DNA of 64,000 nt from Paenarthrobacter nitroguajacolicus JCM 14115 (GTDB lineage: Bacteria; Actinomycetota; Actinomycetes; Actinomycetales; Micrococcaceae). The stretch is taken from the NCBI GenBank assembly GCA_001313365.1, contig BBFS01000007.1:1-64000 (forward strand). The letters are read 5' to 3'. The position numbers were made by a program, and so were the translations under genes. A model generated the notes under the pieces. The model ran no database searches. It worked only from the letters and a program-made list of their open reading frames with translations, and was not told where the DNA came from. Position 1 is the stretch's first letter, and each line of letters begins with the position of its first letter. This document shows, one piece after another, positions 30,344 to 40,601 of this stretch.

Positions 30344-31492
30344 CTACGCGCCTTCAAGCACCTGACTCGTCGCCCACGCCAAGTATTTGGCGGCGTTGGC
30401 AACGGCATCGGCGACGTCCGGAACACCATCCTTGCGCTGCGCGACATCCAACAGCTGGGCCGCGGCAACGATGCCGTGCTTCGCCAGGTCTTCAGGCGTG
30501 ACGGTGATGCGCCCAGCCACGGCGATCACCGGAATTCCGTGCAAACTCGCGGCGTCAGCCAAGGCAATTGGCGCCTTGCCGGTGAGCGATTGCTCATCCA
30601 TGGAACCTTCGCCTGTGATGACGAGATCTGCCTCGCGAGGTGCTTTGCGAGGCCCGTGAGCCCGGCGACCAGCGCAAAGCCGCCTTCCAGCGTGGCATCA
30701 GTGAATGCGAGGAACGACGCCGGGAACCCGCCTGCCGCGCCAGCTCCCGGAACGTTTAATTCGCGGCCGGTGGCCTCCCGAAGGAGCGACGCCCAATTGC
30801 GGAGACCGGCGTCGAGCTTTTCAACGGCGTCCTCGTCCGCTCCCTTCTGGGGGACCGAAAACATGCGCCGCACCCTCCTGCCCGTACAGCGGGTTTTGGA
30901 CGTCGACGGCGATGCGGAACTTCACGGCGGACAGCCGCGGATCCAGTTCGGAGACATCCAAAGCAACGACGTCGGCCAGGGAACCTCCGCCAAGGGGCAC
31001 CACATTGCCGGCCGCATCCAAGGGTTTGAGCCCCAACGCACGCAAGGCACCGCTGCCGCCGTCGGACATTGCAGAGCCACCCAAGCCGAGCACGATCTCC
31101 GTGGCGCCGGCGTCGAGGGCCGCTGCCACTAGCTGGCCACAACCGTAGCTGTGGGCACGCAATGAATTCTCCGGCGTCGGTTCCATGTGGGCCAGGCCGG
31201 AGGCCATCGCGGTCTCGATCACGGCGCTTGCCCCCCCGCCGAAGGAGTCCTTGCGGATTGCCCATGAGGCTCCGACGGGCTTGAGGATAGGGCCAACAAC
31301 GGCGTTGTTCCGTTCCTCGTAACCAGCAGCAATAGCGGCGTCCAGGGTACCTTCGCCGCCATCGGCAACGGGGAACTGGGTGGTCACGGCGTCCGGGTAG
31401 ACGCGCAGGGCACCTTCGGCCATGGCTGACGCGGCTTCGGCGGCGGTCAGGGATCCCTTGAACTTGTCAGGGGGGGCTATGAGGATACGCAT
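30344..31492 (-). CDS. Glycerate kinase
   Basis: Phosphorylates D-glycerate (GarK/GlxK family, 2-phosphoglycerate product) in the cytoplasm. It starts MRILIAPPDKFKGSLTAAEA at ATG 31492. Other landmarks are PVADGGEGTLDAAIA, GLGGSAMSDGGSGALRALG (the nucleotide- and substrate-binding loops), GAGAAGGFPASFLAF and LVITGEGSMDEQSLTGKAP, all diagnostic of the family. About 380 residues, as usual. The frame breaks near 30852 (CCCCC one too many) and near 30650, where HLAEADLVITGEG is split. It may be co-transcribed with the hydroxyacid dehydrogenase upstream on the same strand, which would suit a glyoxylate/hydroxypyruvate to glycerate route; that link is inference. Confidence 0.9.
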
Positions 31493-31596
31493 GGGTCCAT
31501 CTTGCCAGCTTCGCTCGGAAAGCGCTTGCCCAGCGCGTAACTTAAGTGTGTGCTTGCGGGCATCGCGCCTGCTTCCGCCAAACGCCCCTGTAACCT

Positions 31597-31680
31597 CTGG
31601 TGCGATACGCGTTAGCAGGTGCGACCACTACGCCCAACAGGTGCGAGCGTCGCTAACAGGTGCGAGCGCCGCTAGCAAGA
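31597..31680. repeat. Four short direct repeats GGTGCGA with ~20-bp period
   Basis: GGTGCGA recurs at about 31599, 31618, 31640 and 31659 (spacings 19, 22, 19). The last two units share acaggtgcgagcg followed by tcgcta/ccgcta. The array lies between the glycerate kinase start and the dehydrogenase stop, both on the minus strand. Confidence 0.6.
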
Positions 31681-31687
31681 GCCGGAA

Positions 31688-32665
31688 TTATCCGCCGATT
31701 ACCCTCACTGGAGCCCCATCAAGCCACGCCTTCACATCTTCGAACGCCCCCCCGCCATAGAACTGCCGGTAGCTCTCGTGCGTCACGTAGCCGATATGCG
31801 GCGAGAGAACGGTCCTTGAAGAATGCAGCAGCGCGTGCCGCGCCGGCAGGGGGTTCCTCCTCGAAGACATCCAGGGCCGCGCCACGGATCCAACCCTCCT
31901 CCAGAGCTCGGATCAGCGCCGCCTCGTCCACCAGGGCCCGCGCGCAGTATTGACCAACACGCCGTCGGGGGGGCCCAGAAGTCGCAGTTCTTCCGGGCCA
32001 ACGATGCCTTCCGACCTCTCGGATAACCGCAGGTGCAGCGTCACGACGTCGGACTCCCGGAACAACTCCTCTTTGCTGACCTTGCGGGCACCGGCAGCTC
32101 GGCAGTTTCCGCCGTGAGGTTCTGGCTCCAAGCGAGGACGTCCATCCCGAATGCCTTCGCATATCCCGCCATCCGTTTGCCGATCTTGCCCAAGCCAACT
32201 ATTCCGAGGGTTTTGCCCTCGAGTTCAAACCCGACGCCGGTCTGCCAGCCGCCAGCGCGCAGGGAGTTCTCCTCCACAGTCAGGTTTCGGGCAAAAGCCA
32301 GGAGCAAAGCCCACGTCAGCTCGGGCGCCGCGGCCGGTGAGCCGCCCGTTCCGCACACCACGATGCCGCGTTCCGCCGCCGCTTCAAGGTCGATCGCCGC
32401 ATTCGCCATGCCAGTGGTTACCAGCAGCTTCAGGTTCGGCAGCGAATCAAGGACGTCCTGTGGAAAACGGGTTCGCTCGCGCATCGCCACAATGATGTCG
32501 AACGGCGCCAACGCGGCCACGGCTTGCTCTTCCGAAAGGAAAGGCGCGCTGAAGACGCTGACCTTCACGTCGTCGTCGAGCAGTGAATCCCACGGGGGCG
32601 TAATCGCCGGAGACCTGCTGGTAATCATCAAGGATTGCTAAACGGAATCGGGTCACGGTATTCAT
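31688..32665 (-). CDS. D-2-hydroxyacid dehydrogenase family protein
   Basis: NAD(P)-dependent dehydrogenase of about 320 residues acting on a 2-hydroxyacid/2-ketoacid pair. It starts [17 protein letters not shown] at ATG 32665. Visible motifs: [17 protein letters not shown] in the substrate domain; the dinucleotide loop [37 protein letters not shown] with the catalytic Arg; a Glu in [10 protein letters not shown]; and the catalytic His in LSPHIGYVT. Frame breaks lie near 32595, 32100, 31945 and 31850, each at a G/C run. Glycerate kinase downstream suggests glyoxylate or hydroxypyruvate reduction as one option. Only 53 bases separate it from the divergent GH2 gene. Confidence 0.87.
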
Positions 32666-32718
32666 CCTTGCGCGGCGGCCGGTGGTACTCAACCCCGTGG
32701 CACGTTAGGTTTTTGATT

Positions 32719-34576
32719 GTGAGCCAAAATGTGACCCCCCCCGCCATGCGCAAACCCGAGCATCCCCCCCGTCCGCAATTGGTCCGCGACAAGTGGCTGA
32801 ACCTCAACGGCACCTGGGGATTTGAGATCGACGCCGGTGACTCCGGCTTGGAGCGCGGACTCACCACGCGCGAACTCAACAGCGAAATCCTGGTTCCGTT
32901 CGCACCGGAATCTGCGCTTTCGGGGGGGATCGAGCACGTCGATTTCATGGAAGCCGTCTGGTACCGGCGAACGGTGACGATCCCTCAGGAGTGGGCGGGT
33001 CAGAACATTCTGCTGCACTTTGGCGCCGTAGACCACGACGCCACCGTATGGGTGAACGGGGGGTTGAAGTAGCCCGTCACCGTGGCGGCTTTACACCGTT
33101 CACTGCAGACCTCGGAGGAGTGGCCGAGCCCGGAACGGAAGCAGTAATTGTGGTGAGGGCCAGGGATTCACGGCACGAGATGCAGGCACGCGGCAAGCAG
33201 GCCACGTGTACAACAACACCCACTGCCAGTACACCCGGACCACAGGAATTTGGCAGACGGTGTGGATGGAAGCGGTCCCCCCCGCGGTTCATATCAAACG
33301 TCTCCGTATGACTCCGAATCTTGCTGACGCCAGCATCACACTGGAGGTGCCCGTTAGCCGTAACCGCAGCGGGCATACGGTCACCGCCGTCCTCAGCGAC
33401 AAAGGTGACGTGCGTGTTGAGGCCACAGCCAAAGCAGACCTGGACCTCACGCCGTCACTCCGCCTCACCATCCCCCGCCGAATCCCTGCGGCCTTGGTCC
33501 GTCGAAGATCCGTTCCTCTACGACCTCGAAGTCAGGATTCACGATGGTTCCGGCGATGTTGTTGATCAGGTCAGCAGCTACGCAGCCGTCCGGTCCATTG
33601 CCTTGGACGGCAAGGTGGTTCGCATTAACGGCGAAGCTGTCTTCCAACGACTCGTTCTGGATCAGGCTACTGGCCCGACTCACTGATGACCTCACCGGAC
33701 GACGCAGCGTTGGTCAAGGACATCGAATTGTCCATGGCCGCAGGCTTCAACGGCGCCCGTCTGCACCAGAAAGTCTTCGAGGAACGCTTCCTCTATCACG
33801 CTGACCGCCTCGGTTATCTGGTGTGGGGCGAGTTCGGCGACTGGGGTGTCTCCGGCGGAGGAACTGTGGGGGCACAACCAAAGGCCCACAGCCAGCTTCG
33901 TGGCGCAATGGTTGGAAGTGCTGAAACGCGATTTCAACCACCCCTCCATCATTGGCTGGTGCCCCCTCAACGAGACGCACCAAGTTCTCCACGATCGGCT
34001 GACAGTGCTGGACGACGTCACCGAGGCCATGTTCCTGGCCACCAAGCTCGCTGACCCCCACACGCCCGGTCATTGATGCTTCCGGTTACGCACACCGGAT
34101 CCGGGACACGGACATTTACGATTCCCACTCCTATGAGCAAGACCCGGACCGCTTCCGCATCGAGCAACAGGGGTTGGCGGAGGGAAAGCCGTACATCAAC
34201 CGCAAGGCCGACGGCGAGGAATACTCCGTGCCGTACGCGGGCCAGCCCTACTTTGTCTCGGAGTTCGGCGGGATCTGGTGGAACAAAGTTGAGGCCCATC
34301 AGGCTGCGGACGGAAGCGACGTCGCCTCCTCGTGGGGGGGCTACGGCCAGCGCGTCAGCAGCGAGGAAGAGTTCTACACCCGCTTCGACAGCCTCTGCTC
34401 AGTGCTCCTGGATAACCCCCGACATGTTCGGTTATTGCTACACCCAGCTAACGGACGTGTTCCAGGAGAAGAACGGCATCTTCAACTTCGACCGCAGCAA
34501 TAAGTTCGATCTGGAGAGAATCCGCGCAAGCCAAGTTCGGCCTGCCGCGATCGAGACCCGCCGAGGTGGCAGTTAA
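32719..34576 (+). CDS. GH2-family glycoside hydrolase (beta-galactosidase/beta-glucuronidase-like)
   Basis: Cytoplasmic retaining glycosidase of about 610 residues with GH2 architecture: a jelly-roll N-domain ([20 protein letters not shown]), an immunoglobulin-like middle and a TIM barrel. The catalytic acid/base lies in [10 protein letters not shown] (about 33955-33984) and the nucleophile in FVSEFGG (about 34252-34272). There is no secretion signal. The GTG start at 32719 (VSQNVTP) lacks a strong ribosome site; ATG 32748 (MRKPEHP) is an alternative. Frame breaks are near 33060, 33205, 33475, 33667, 33870, 34070 and 34415. The substrate (galactoside, glucuronide or arabinoside) cannot be decided. 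Divergent from the hydroxyacid dehydrogenase. Confidence 0.86.
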
Positions 34577-34627
34577 CCCCAATGTTTCCGCCTGGGACTG
34601 TCATTAAATGCCAACTCGGCGCGGGAT

Positions 34628-35428
34628 CTAAACCCACTGGCCCCCTGCGCACCAGGACTTCCTTGAGAAGGTCGAGCCGGTCCGACACGATTCCGTCCAC
34701 GCCAAGGTCCAGCAGCCGTTCCATTTCCACAGGATCGTTGACCGTCCACACATGGACCTGCCTGTCGCACCGGTGCGCGCGCGGATGAATCCGGGCGTCA
34801 CCACGGGAAACCGCCCGTAGCGGACAGGAACTTGGAAGACGTCGACGCCGGAGAGCAGCTTGCGAGCCAAAGGAACCGGAAGCACAGGGCCGAGAAGGAC
34901 GAAGAGCGCGGTCAGGGAGCTGCCCGCAGAGGAAGCCACACGACGGGAGAGCTTGGAAAGGACTGCCCGGCGGCGCCTGTCCGAGAAGCTGGTGACCAAA
35001 ACCCGGTCATGGACGTCATGCTTTTCGATCGCCGCAGCCATCGGGCCCACGGAGTTCCAGTCTTTTACGTCCAAGTTCAGTCGGACCTGGGGCAGGGCAG
35101 AAACCAGCTCATCAAAGGTGGGGACGGGCTCCACTCCACCGATTCGGGCAGCCGCAACCTGGGCGGCGGTCAGTTCCGAAACCTTGCCGATGGAATCAGT
35201 CACACGGTCCAGGGAAGAATCGTGGAAAACGAGCAGTACGCCGTCGGACGTCGTGTGGACGTCCGTTTCAAGATGGACAGTTCCGAGCTCCACTGCAGCT
35301 TGGAATGCAGCCATGGAATTCTCCAGGCCATCCAAGGAGAAACCTCGGTGGGCGAAGGCCAAAGGCCCCCCCACCGAACCGTCCTTGCGAAGGAAATAGG
35401 GCAGCATCACTCCCGTAGCGTAGCCCAT
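34628..35428 (-). CDS. Glycerophosphodiester phosphodiesterase family protein
   Basis: Hydrolyses glycerophosphodiesters to glycerol-3-phosphate and an alcohol. The GDPD signature is intact: [40 protein letters not shown] (catalytic His and metal-binding Glu/Asp) and the late [12 protein letters not shown]. The C-terminus reads [20 protein letters not shown], the family's closing motif. There is no signal peptide, so it is probably cytoplasmic, like the UgpQ type. The start is ATG 35428 ([12 protein letters not shown]) or the internal Met eight codons on. Frame breaks near 34765 and 34640 split the end; the corrected C-terminus is VRRGQWV. About 265 residues. Confidence 0.9.
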   Translation of the reverse strand: MGYATGVMLPYFLRKDGSVGGPLAFAHRGFSLDGLENSMAAFQAAVELGTVHLETDVHTTSDGVLLVFHDSSLDRVTDSIGKVSELTAAQVAAARIGGVEPVPTFDELVSALPQVRLNLDVKDWNSVGPMAAAIEKHDVHDRVLVTSFSDRRRRAVLSKLSRRVASSAGSSLTALFVLLGPVLPVPLARKLLSGVDVFQVPVRYGRFPVVTPGFIRARTGATGRSMCGRSTILWKWNGCWTLAWTESCRTGSTFSRKSWCAGGQWV

Positions 35429-35441
35429 GGCAGAGGCGCGG

Positions 35442-35713
35442 TTACCTCTCCTGCGGGACCGCCGCCGTCGTCGATTGCGGAACGATCGTCACGCCGTCGC
35501 TGACGTGCACCAATGTCCGGCCGCGACCGCCGTCGAGCTCCACCCAAACCGCGGTGGCATCGCCGGTAACGGCATCCACCACGCCAGCCGACTCGAAACC
35601 CGGCGTCAGCGTGACGTTGACGCGGTCGCCCTGGCGAAGCGAACGCCAGTGATGATCCGGTTCGATGCGCCGCAATGGAGCGGTATTGACGTTGTTGATC
35701 CGACGCTTAGCAT
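35442..35713 (-). CDS. Small hypothetical protein
   Basis: About 90 residues after joining two frames. The start ATG 35713 (MLSVGSTTSIPL) has GGGGGAACC just upstream. The body is RRIEPDHHWRSLRQGDRVNV, LTPGFESAGVVDAVTGDATAVW and LDGGRGRTLVHVSDGVTIVP, suggesting a small beta-barrel (SH3- or KOW-like). The frame breaks near 35677. If the break is real, a 77-residue version begins at ATG 35675. No family recognised. It ends 13 bases before the start of GDPD on the same strand, so the two are probably co-transcribed. Confidence 0.55.
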
Positions 35714-35850
35714 GGTTCCCCCTACAAGTTCAATGAGACAGATAAACCGTGCGAACGGGTCTTGGCTGGAAGCTACGGCCGTAAGTTGAACGCCGGTTGT
35801 ATGGAAGCTGGGAACCAGATGACACTGCGGGACTGACAAACTGGGGGGGC

Positions 35851-36721
35851 ATGACTGTGTTGATTGCCGGCTGCGGCGACCTTGGAACGGAAGTTGGACT
35901 GCGCTTCGCAGCTGCGGGCCATAATGTGGTTGGCCTGCGCCGGTCCCCTGAAAAGCTACCCGCGGAAATCAGGGGGCATGTTCGCGGACCTCTCCGTCGC
36001 AGTGCCGGAACTGCCGGAGGACGTGGACATTGTTGTTGTGGCTATCGCCGCAGACACGTCCACAGAAGATGCCTATCGCGCGGCGTACTTGAACGGCGTG
36101 AAGAACGTGCTGGACGCACTGGAACGGCCGTCCATCGAGCCGCAGCGGATCCTGTTCGTCTCCTCAACGGCTGTGTATAAGGATTCCGGTGGAGCTGTTG
36201 TGGACGAGTCCACGCCCACGGAGCCCACCCGTTTCAGCGGCAAGGTCCTGGTGGAAGCCGAGGACCTCTTGTTCGCCCGGACCCGCGGTACCAAAACGCA
36301 GCCCATCTCCCTGCGATTGGGCGGAATCTACGGACCGGGACGCACCCGGCTGATCGACCAAGTTCGCAGCGGCAAAGCTGTCATCCCCCGCCCTTCCCCC
36401 GGCACACCAATCGCGTGCACCGGGACGACGCCGCGGCCATGATCGTCCACCTCACCACCATGGAGGCGGTTCCTGATCCCGTCTACGTGGGCGTCGATGA
36501 CTACGCGGCGGAAATGGGCGACGTCATGCGGTTCCTCGCCTCTGAAATGGGATGCCCTGAACCCCCCGACGGCGGCACCTGGGAACGCGTCCGACGCCGG
36601 CGCGGGCGACAAGCGCTGTTCCAATAAACGCCTGCGGGCGACAGGTTTCGAATTCACCTTTCCCACTTACAAGGAGGGCTACCGCGCTTTGCTGGCCGGT
36701 GAGGGCGTGCGGCACCCGTGA
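35851..36721 (+). CDS. NAD(P)-binding epimerase/dehydratase-like (extended/atypical SDR) protein
   Basis: About 288 residues. The Rossmann motif is MTVLIAGCGDLGTEVGLRFA (GxGxxG). Then come VDIVVVAIAADTSTEDAYRA, FVSSTAVYKDSGGAVVDEST (the Tyr region of atypical SDRs), SLRLGGIYGPGRTRL and RVHRDDAAAMIVHL, matching the YeeZ-type group of NAD-dependent epimerases. Substrate unknown. The ATG 35851 start follows an expanded G7 run that may hide its ribosome site. Frame breaks lie near 35971, 36405 and 36580. The TGA stop overlaps the GTG of the next gene (GTGA), so the two are translationally coupled. Confidence 0.82.
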
Positions 36722-37662
36722 ATCGCGAGGCTCCTACCGCTGCGCGGGCGCAAGCGTGGGGGGGCCGGATCTACTTCGCTGTCCAAGCCGTGGCCGGGCT
36801 GGCGTGGTGGGTGGGAGTTTTCCTGTCACCGGCCATTCGGACGGCCACTCTCGGCAGCCTGGACCCGGTCGCCGTAGCCGCCTTCGACATTCCCTTGTTC
36901 GTCATCGCCTCGGGTGTCGCAGCGTTCGGCGTCAGGGCTGCGGCCGTGGTGGCCGCTGGTTGGACTGGCCTCGTTGCTGTCGCCTTGGCCATCTACGCAA
37001 CAATCACTTCCGAAGCGGGATGGGGGGGCGTCCCGATCATGTTGGCCGCCGCCGCTTGTTCAGTGGTTGCGCTGTTCTTTGTGGTGCAAGGCCGTGTCCC
37101 TACGGAGTTGATCGTGCGGGGGGGACCCTTTGCGTTCCGTCCGGCGTCCAACCGTCGCAGTACTGCAGCCAACGTGGGGGGGGCAACCATGGGGGGGCAG
37201 TTGATCCTCTTCTGGGGGGTTTCTTCCTGGTGGTTCTTCCGTCAGCCATTTGGTGGATCGAGCAGCGGTGGGACGTTTCCTTGCCGTTTCCCTCCGCCGC
37301 ACCGCCCGCCGGTTTCGTGGTGCTGGTGCTCGCCAGTTCCCTCGGGATCGCTTCCGCGGTGACCAGGTCCTCTGCCGGAGGCGGAACCCCTTTGCCCTCC
37401 GCCATGCCCAACCGCTTGGTCATCGCCGGGCCGTATAAGTGGGTTCGGAATCCCATGGCCGTGGCAGGCATCTCCCAAGGAGCAGCTGTGGCTGATGCTG
37501 GGTTCTTGGCTGGTGGTTGCCTACGCGGTAATTGGTTCGCTTCTGTGGAATTACGCTGTGAGGCCACACGAAGAAGCCGACTTGGAACGTCGGTTTGGCA
37601 CCGAGTTCCAGCGATACCGCGACTCAGTGCGCTGCTGGATTCCGCGCCTGCGAGGAAACTAG
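36718..37662 (+). CDS. Isoprenylcysteine carboxylmethyltransferase (ICMT/PEMT)-family membrane protein
   Basis: Polytopic protein of about 310 residues. The N-terminal half has four hydrophobic segments, for example AVAGLAWWVGVFLSPAI and FDIPLFVIASGVAAFGV. The C-terminal part holds the methyltransferase-family signature: LVIAGPYKWVRNPMAVAG, later YAVRPHEEADLERRFG and FQRYRDSVRCWIPRL (RNPM, then H-EE-L and Y motifs that bind S-adenosylmethionine). It is predicted to methylate a lipid or thiol substrate at the membrane. The GTG 36718 start overlaps the previous stop. Breaks are near 37195-37225, 37360 and 37480; several G7 runs add glycines. Its stop shares a CTAG with the convergent HAD gene. 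Confidence 0.78.
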
Positions 37663-38472
37663 ACCCGCTGCTCCGTGAGCTTCGCCTCGAGAATCTGGGC
37701 CACGCCGTCGTCGTCGAAGTGCGGCGCCTGCTGCCCGGCGGCGAGGATGGCCTCCGGGTGGCCGCTGGCCATCGCGTAACCGTGACCGGCCCAGCGCAGC
37801 ATTTCGATATCGTTGGGCATGTCACCGAACGCCACGACATCAGCGGCTTCGATACCCAGCGATTCGGCGTACTTGGCCAGCGTGACAGCCTTATTGATGC
37901 CCGGAACGGACATCTCCAGCATTGCCGTCCGTGGCGCCGAATGCGTGGTGCTCACCAAATGCGCGACGGCCGGCTGCACTTCAGCCAGGAACTCGTCCGG
38001 CGTACCTTTGCGGGTGATCGCCAGGAACTTTACGACGGCGTCATCCGCCGTGAGCGTCTCGGCCAGCGGCGCGGGGGGGTGAACTCAGCGAGCAGCTCGC
38101 TGGTTTCGTTCTCGATGAAGCCCGGCTCAAGCTGGAAGCCCGTGAGAGTCTCCACAGCAAACAGGGCGTCGGGCCTGATGGACTTGATGATGCGGCGGGC
38201 TTCAAAGACGGATTCGGCACCAAGGACAGACGAGGACAGGGCCTTCTCGGTTTCGAGATCCCATACCACTGCACCGTTGGAACAGATCACGATTCCGCTG
38301 TGACCCAGCTGCTTCTGGAGCGGGTACAACCAGCGCGGCGGACGACCCGTGACGAAGACGAGTTCCACCCCCCCTGCGTCGCGGCACGCCTGGAATGCCT
38401 TGATGGTCCGGTCACTGATTTTGCGTCGTGACCGAGGATGGTGCCGTCAATATCGCTTGCTACGAGCCGCAT
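37659..38472 (-). CDS. HAD-superfamily Cof-type phosphatase
   Basis: Soluble phosphatase of the Cof/YidA subfamily of about 270 residues. Motif I is LVASDIDGTILG (nucleophile Asp) at the N-terminus, motif II FVTGRPPRW, and motif III/IV the Lys of INKAVTLAKYAESLGI with VVAFGDMPNDIEMLRWAG and GYAMASGHPEA. It likely dephosphorylates sugar phosphates or flavin precursors. The start ATG 38472 lies 70 bases from the divergent quinone-reductase gene. Frame breaks lie near 38370-38425 (C6 in VELVF) and 38080 (G7). The stop is the minus-strand reading of the CTAG that also ends the gene on the other strand. Confidence 0.88.
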
Positions 38473-38542
38473 CAGGCCAGTCTACGTGGGCCCACGGCCC
38501 ACAAGGTCGCGCGGTTCGGGGAGCGCGGCATAGTGTGAAGTC

Positions 38543-39609
38543 ATGAGTGAGAAGACCAGCGAAGTCGAAGAACACAGCACCCGCGGGGGGGCGTACGTCA
38601 CCGGCGACGAGTTCACCCGGGACACCAATTACATCGAGGACCGCATCACCCGCGACGGTGCTGCCGGACCGAACGGCGAGCCCGGCTGGCCCGTGGAGCC
38701 GGGGCGCTACCGGTTGATTGCAGCCCGGGCTTGCCCGTGGGCCAACCGTGCCGTGATCGTGCGCCGGCTTCTTGGCCTGGAGGATGTCATCAGCCTCGGC
38801 CAGCCTGGCCCCACGCACGACGCCAGATCGTGGACCTTCGATTTGGATCCGGATGGCAAGGATCCCGTGCTGGGCATCGAGCGACTGCAGGAAGCATTCT
38901 TCCGCCGTTTCCCGGACTACCCTCGCGGAATCACTGTTCCGGCCATGGTGGACGTCCCCAGCGGCGCAGTGGTGACCAACAACTTCCCCCAAATCACGCT
39001 GGACTTCTCTACTGAATGGACAGAGTTCCACCGCCCGGGAGCGCCACAGCTGTACCCGGAGCACCTGCGCGAGGAAATCGACCAGGTCAACAAGCGCGTG
39101 TTCACCGAGGTCAACAATGGCGTTTACAGGTGCGGCTTCGCCGGATCCCAGGAAGCGTACGAGGCGGCCTATACCCGTCTGTGGACTGCCTTGGACTGGC
39201 TGGAGGAGCGCCTAGCGAGCCAGCGGTATCTCGTGGGTGATTCGATCACCGAGGCCGACGTCCGGCTCTTCACCACCTTGGCGCGCTTCGATGCCGTCTA
39301 TCACGGCCACTTCAAGTGCAACCGCAACAAACTCAGCGAGATGCCCGCATTGTGGGCCTACGCCAGGGACCTGTTCCAGACACCGGGTTTCGGGGACACC
39401 ATCGATTTCGTGCAGATCAAGCAGCACTACTACATGGTGCACGAGGATATTAACCCCACCAAGATTGTCCCTGTGGGCCCGGACCTATGCGGATGGCTTA
39501 CTGATCACGGACGGGAATCCCTCGGCGGAAGCCCCTTCGGCGACGGCACTCCGCCAGGCCCGGTGAAAGCGGGCGAGGAAGTGGCCGCAGGCACGGGGGG
39601 GCCAGCTGA
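38543..39609 (+). CDS. Glutathionyl-hydroquinone reductase-type (Xi-class GST) protein
   Basis: About 355 residues. It carries the Xi-class catalytic motif ARACPWANRAVIVRRLLGL (Cys at about 38732), followed by VPAMVDVPSGAVVTNNFPQI and the helical domain YRCGFAGSQEAYEAAYTRLW and LVGDSITEADVRLFTTLARFD, then NKLSEMPALWAYARDLFQTPGF. In proteobacteria it reduces glutathionyl-hydroquinones. Actinobacteria use mycothiol, so the natural thiol here is probably different. The start is ATG 38543. In the data the frame runs on to 39706, because a G7 run near 39596 masks the likely stop TGA at 39607-39609; corrected, the end reads AAGTGAS. It is divergent from the HAD phosphatase. Confidence 0.86.
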
Positions 39610-39615
39610 GCAGCT

Positions 39616-40559
39616 TTACTTATGCACTCCGTGGTTGAGCTCCGCCCGCGTGGGCGGATTCGCACCGGCCCGTGACACCGTCACGGCAGCCGCACGTGTT
39701 GCGTGATCCATGATGGCTGCCAGGGTTTCTGCGGGCATTGCCTCAAAGCGCCACGGTTCTGCGCGCCGTCCAGCCCGTGATCCACAATCGCGGACAGGAG
39801 CCCCCCCGCCATGAACGAATCGCCCGCGCCCACTGTGTCCACAACGTTCACGGATGGTGCGGGAACCTGAGTTTCACCGGCCCTCGTTACGCCCCACGGG
39901 CCACGTGAACCACGTGTTACCACCACCAGGGCCGGACCCTCAGCACCACCCAAGGTCAGCCAGCGACGCGCGGATTCCACCGGATCGACGCCGGGATACA
40001 GCCATTCAAGGTCCTCGTCCGAGGCCTTCACGACGTCGGAAAGCACCACAAAGCGCTCGGCTTGCGTTCGCGCATACTCGACATCCGTGATGATGCTGGG
40101 ACGGCAGTTCGGGTCGAAGCTGATAGTGCTGCTCGGGTGGGCATGCTCGACGGCGGCAAGCACCTCTGCGGCGCCAGGCTCCAGGAAGGTGGCAATGGAG
40201 CCTGTGTGCAGCAGAGTGGAGCCCTGCAGCATGAGCGGCAACCGACCGGCGAGCCCGGGCAGCTCCCAGGCGAGGTCGAAAGCGTAGGTGGCGGCGCCGT
40301 CGTCGTCGATCTGCGCGGTGGCCACGCTGGTTGGCTTCTCGTCCGGCGGCAGCGGCACCATCACGGAACTCGAGCGCAAGTGCGCGGCAACGGAATCACC
40401 GTAGGCGTCCCGGCCGTAGCGACCGATGAACTGCACCGGATGGTCCAAGCGGGCCAACCCGACGGCAACGTTCAGGGGGGGGCTCCCGCCTACGTGGGCT
40501 TCGAGTCCCGAGGAACGTTGAACGACGTCGACCAGGGCCTCACCAATGACTGTCAGCAT
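39616..40559 (-). CDS. PfkB-family carbohydrate kinase (fructokinase-like)
   Basis: Ribokinase-superfamily sugar kinase of about 310 residues. It starts MLTVIGEALVDVV at ATG 40559, with the first PfkB motif around GSPLNVAVGLARLDHPVQFI. The catalytic signature VNVVDTVGAGDSFMAGGLLS carries the Asp base and the anion hole. Fructose is the usual substrate for sequences of this kind, but no sugar genes flank it. The C-terminal part, ending ATRAAAVTVSRAGANPPTRA and LNHGVHK, lies in another frame because of breaks near 39740 and 39800. It ends 6 bases from the convergent quinone-reductase stop. Confidence 0.87.
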
Positions 40560-40601
40560 GGGACCACTCTGCCAGAGGCGGGCCCCCCCACGAACCACAG
40601 A

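Noticed and set aside
31597..31680. CRISPR or iteron origin
   Set aside because: Only four 7-base cores with imperfect flanks, no dnaA/rep gene and no AT-rich unwinding region.
36699..38303. 534-codon plus-strand open frame spanning the ICMT and HAD genes
   Set aside because: Two real genes in other frames and on the other strand account for it. The first part even contains a frame-broken piece of the ICMT protein.
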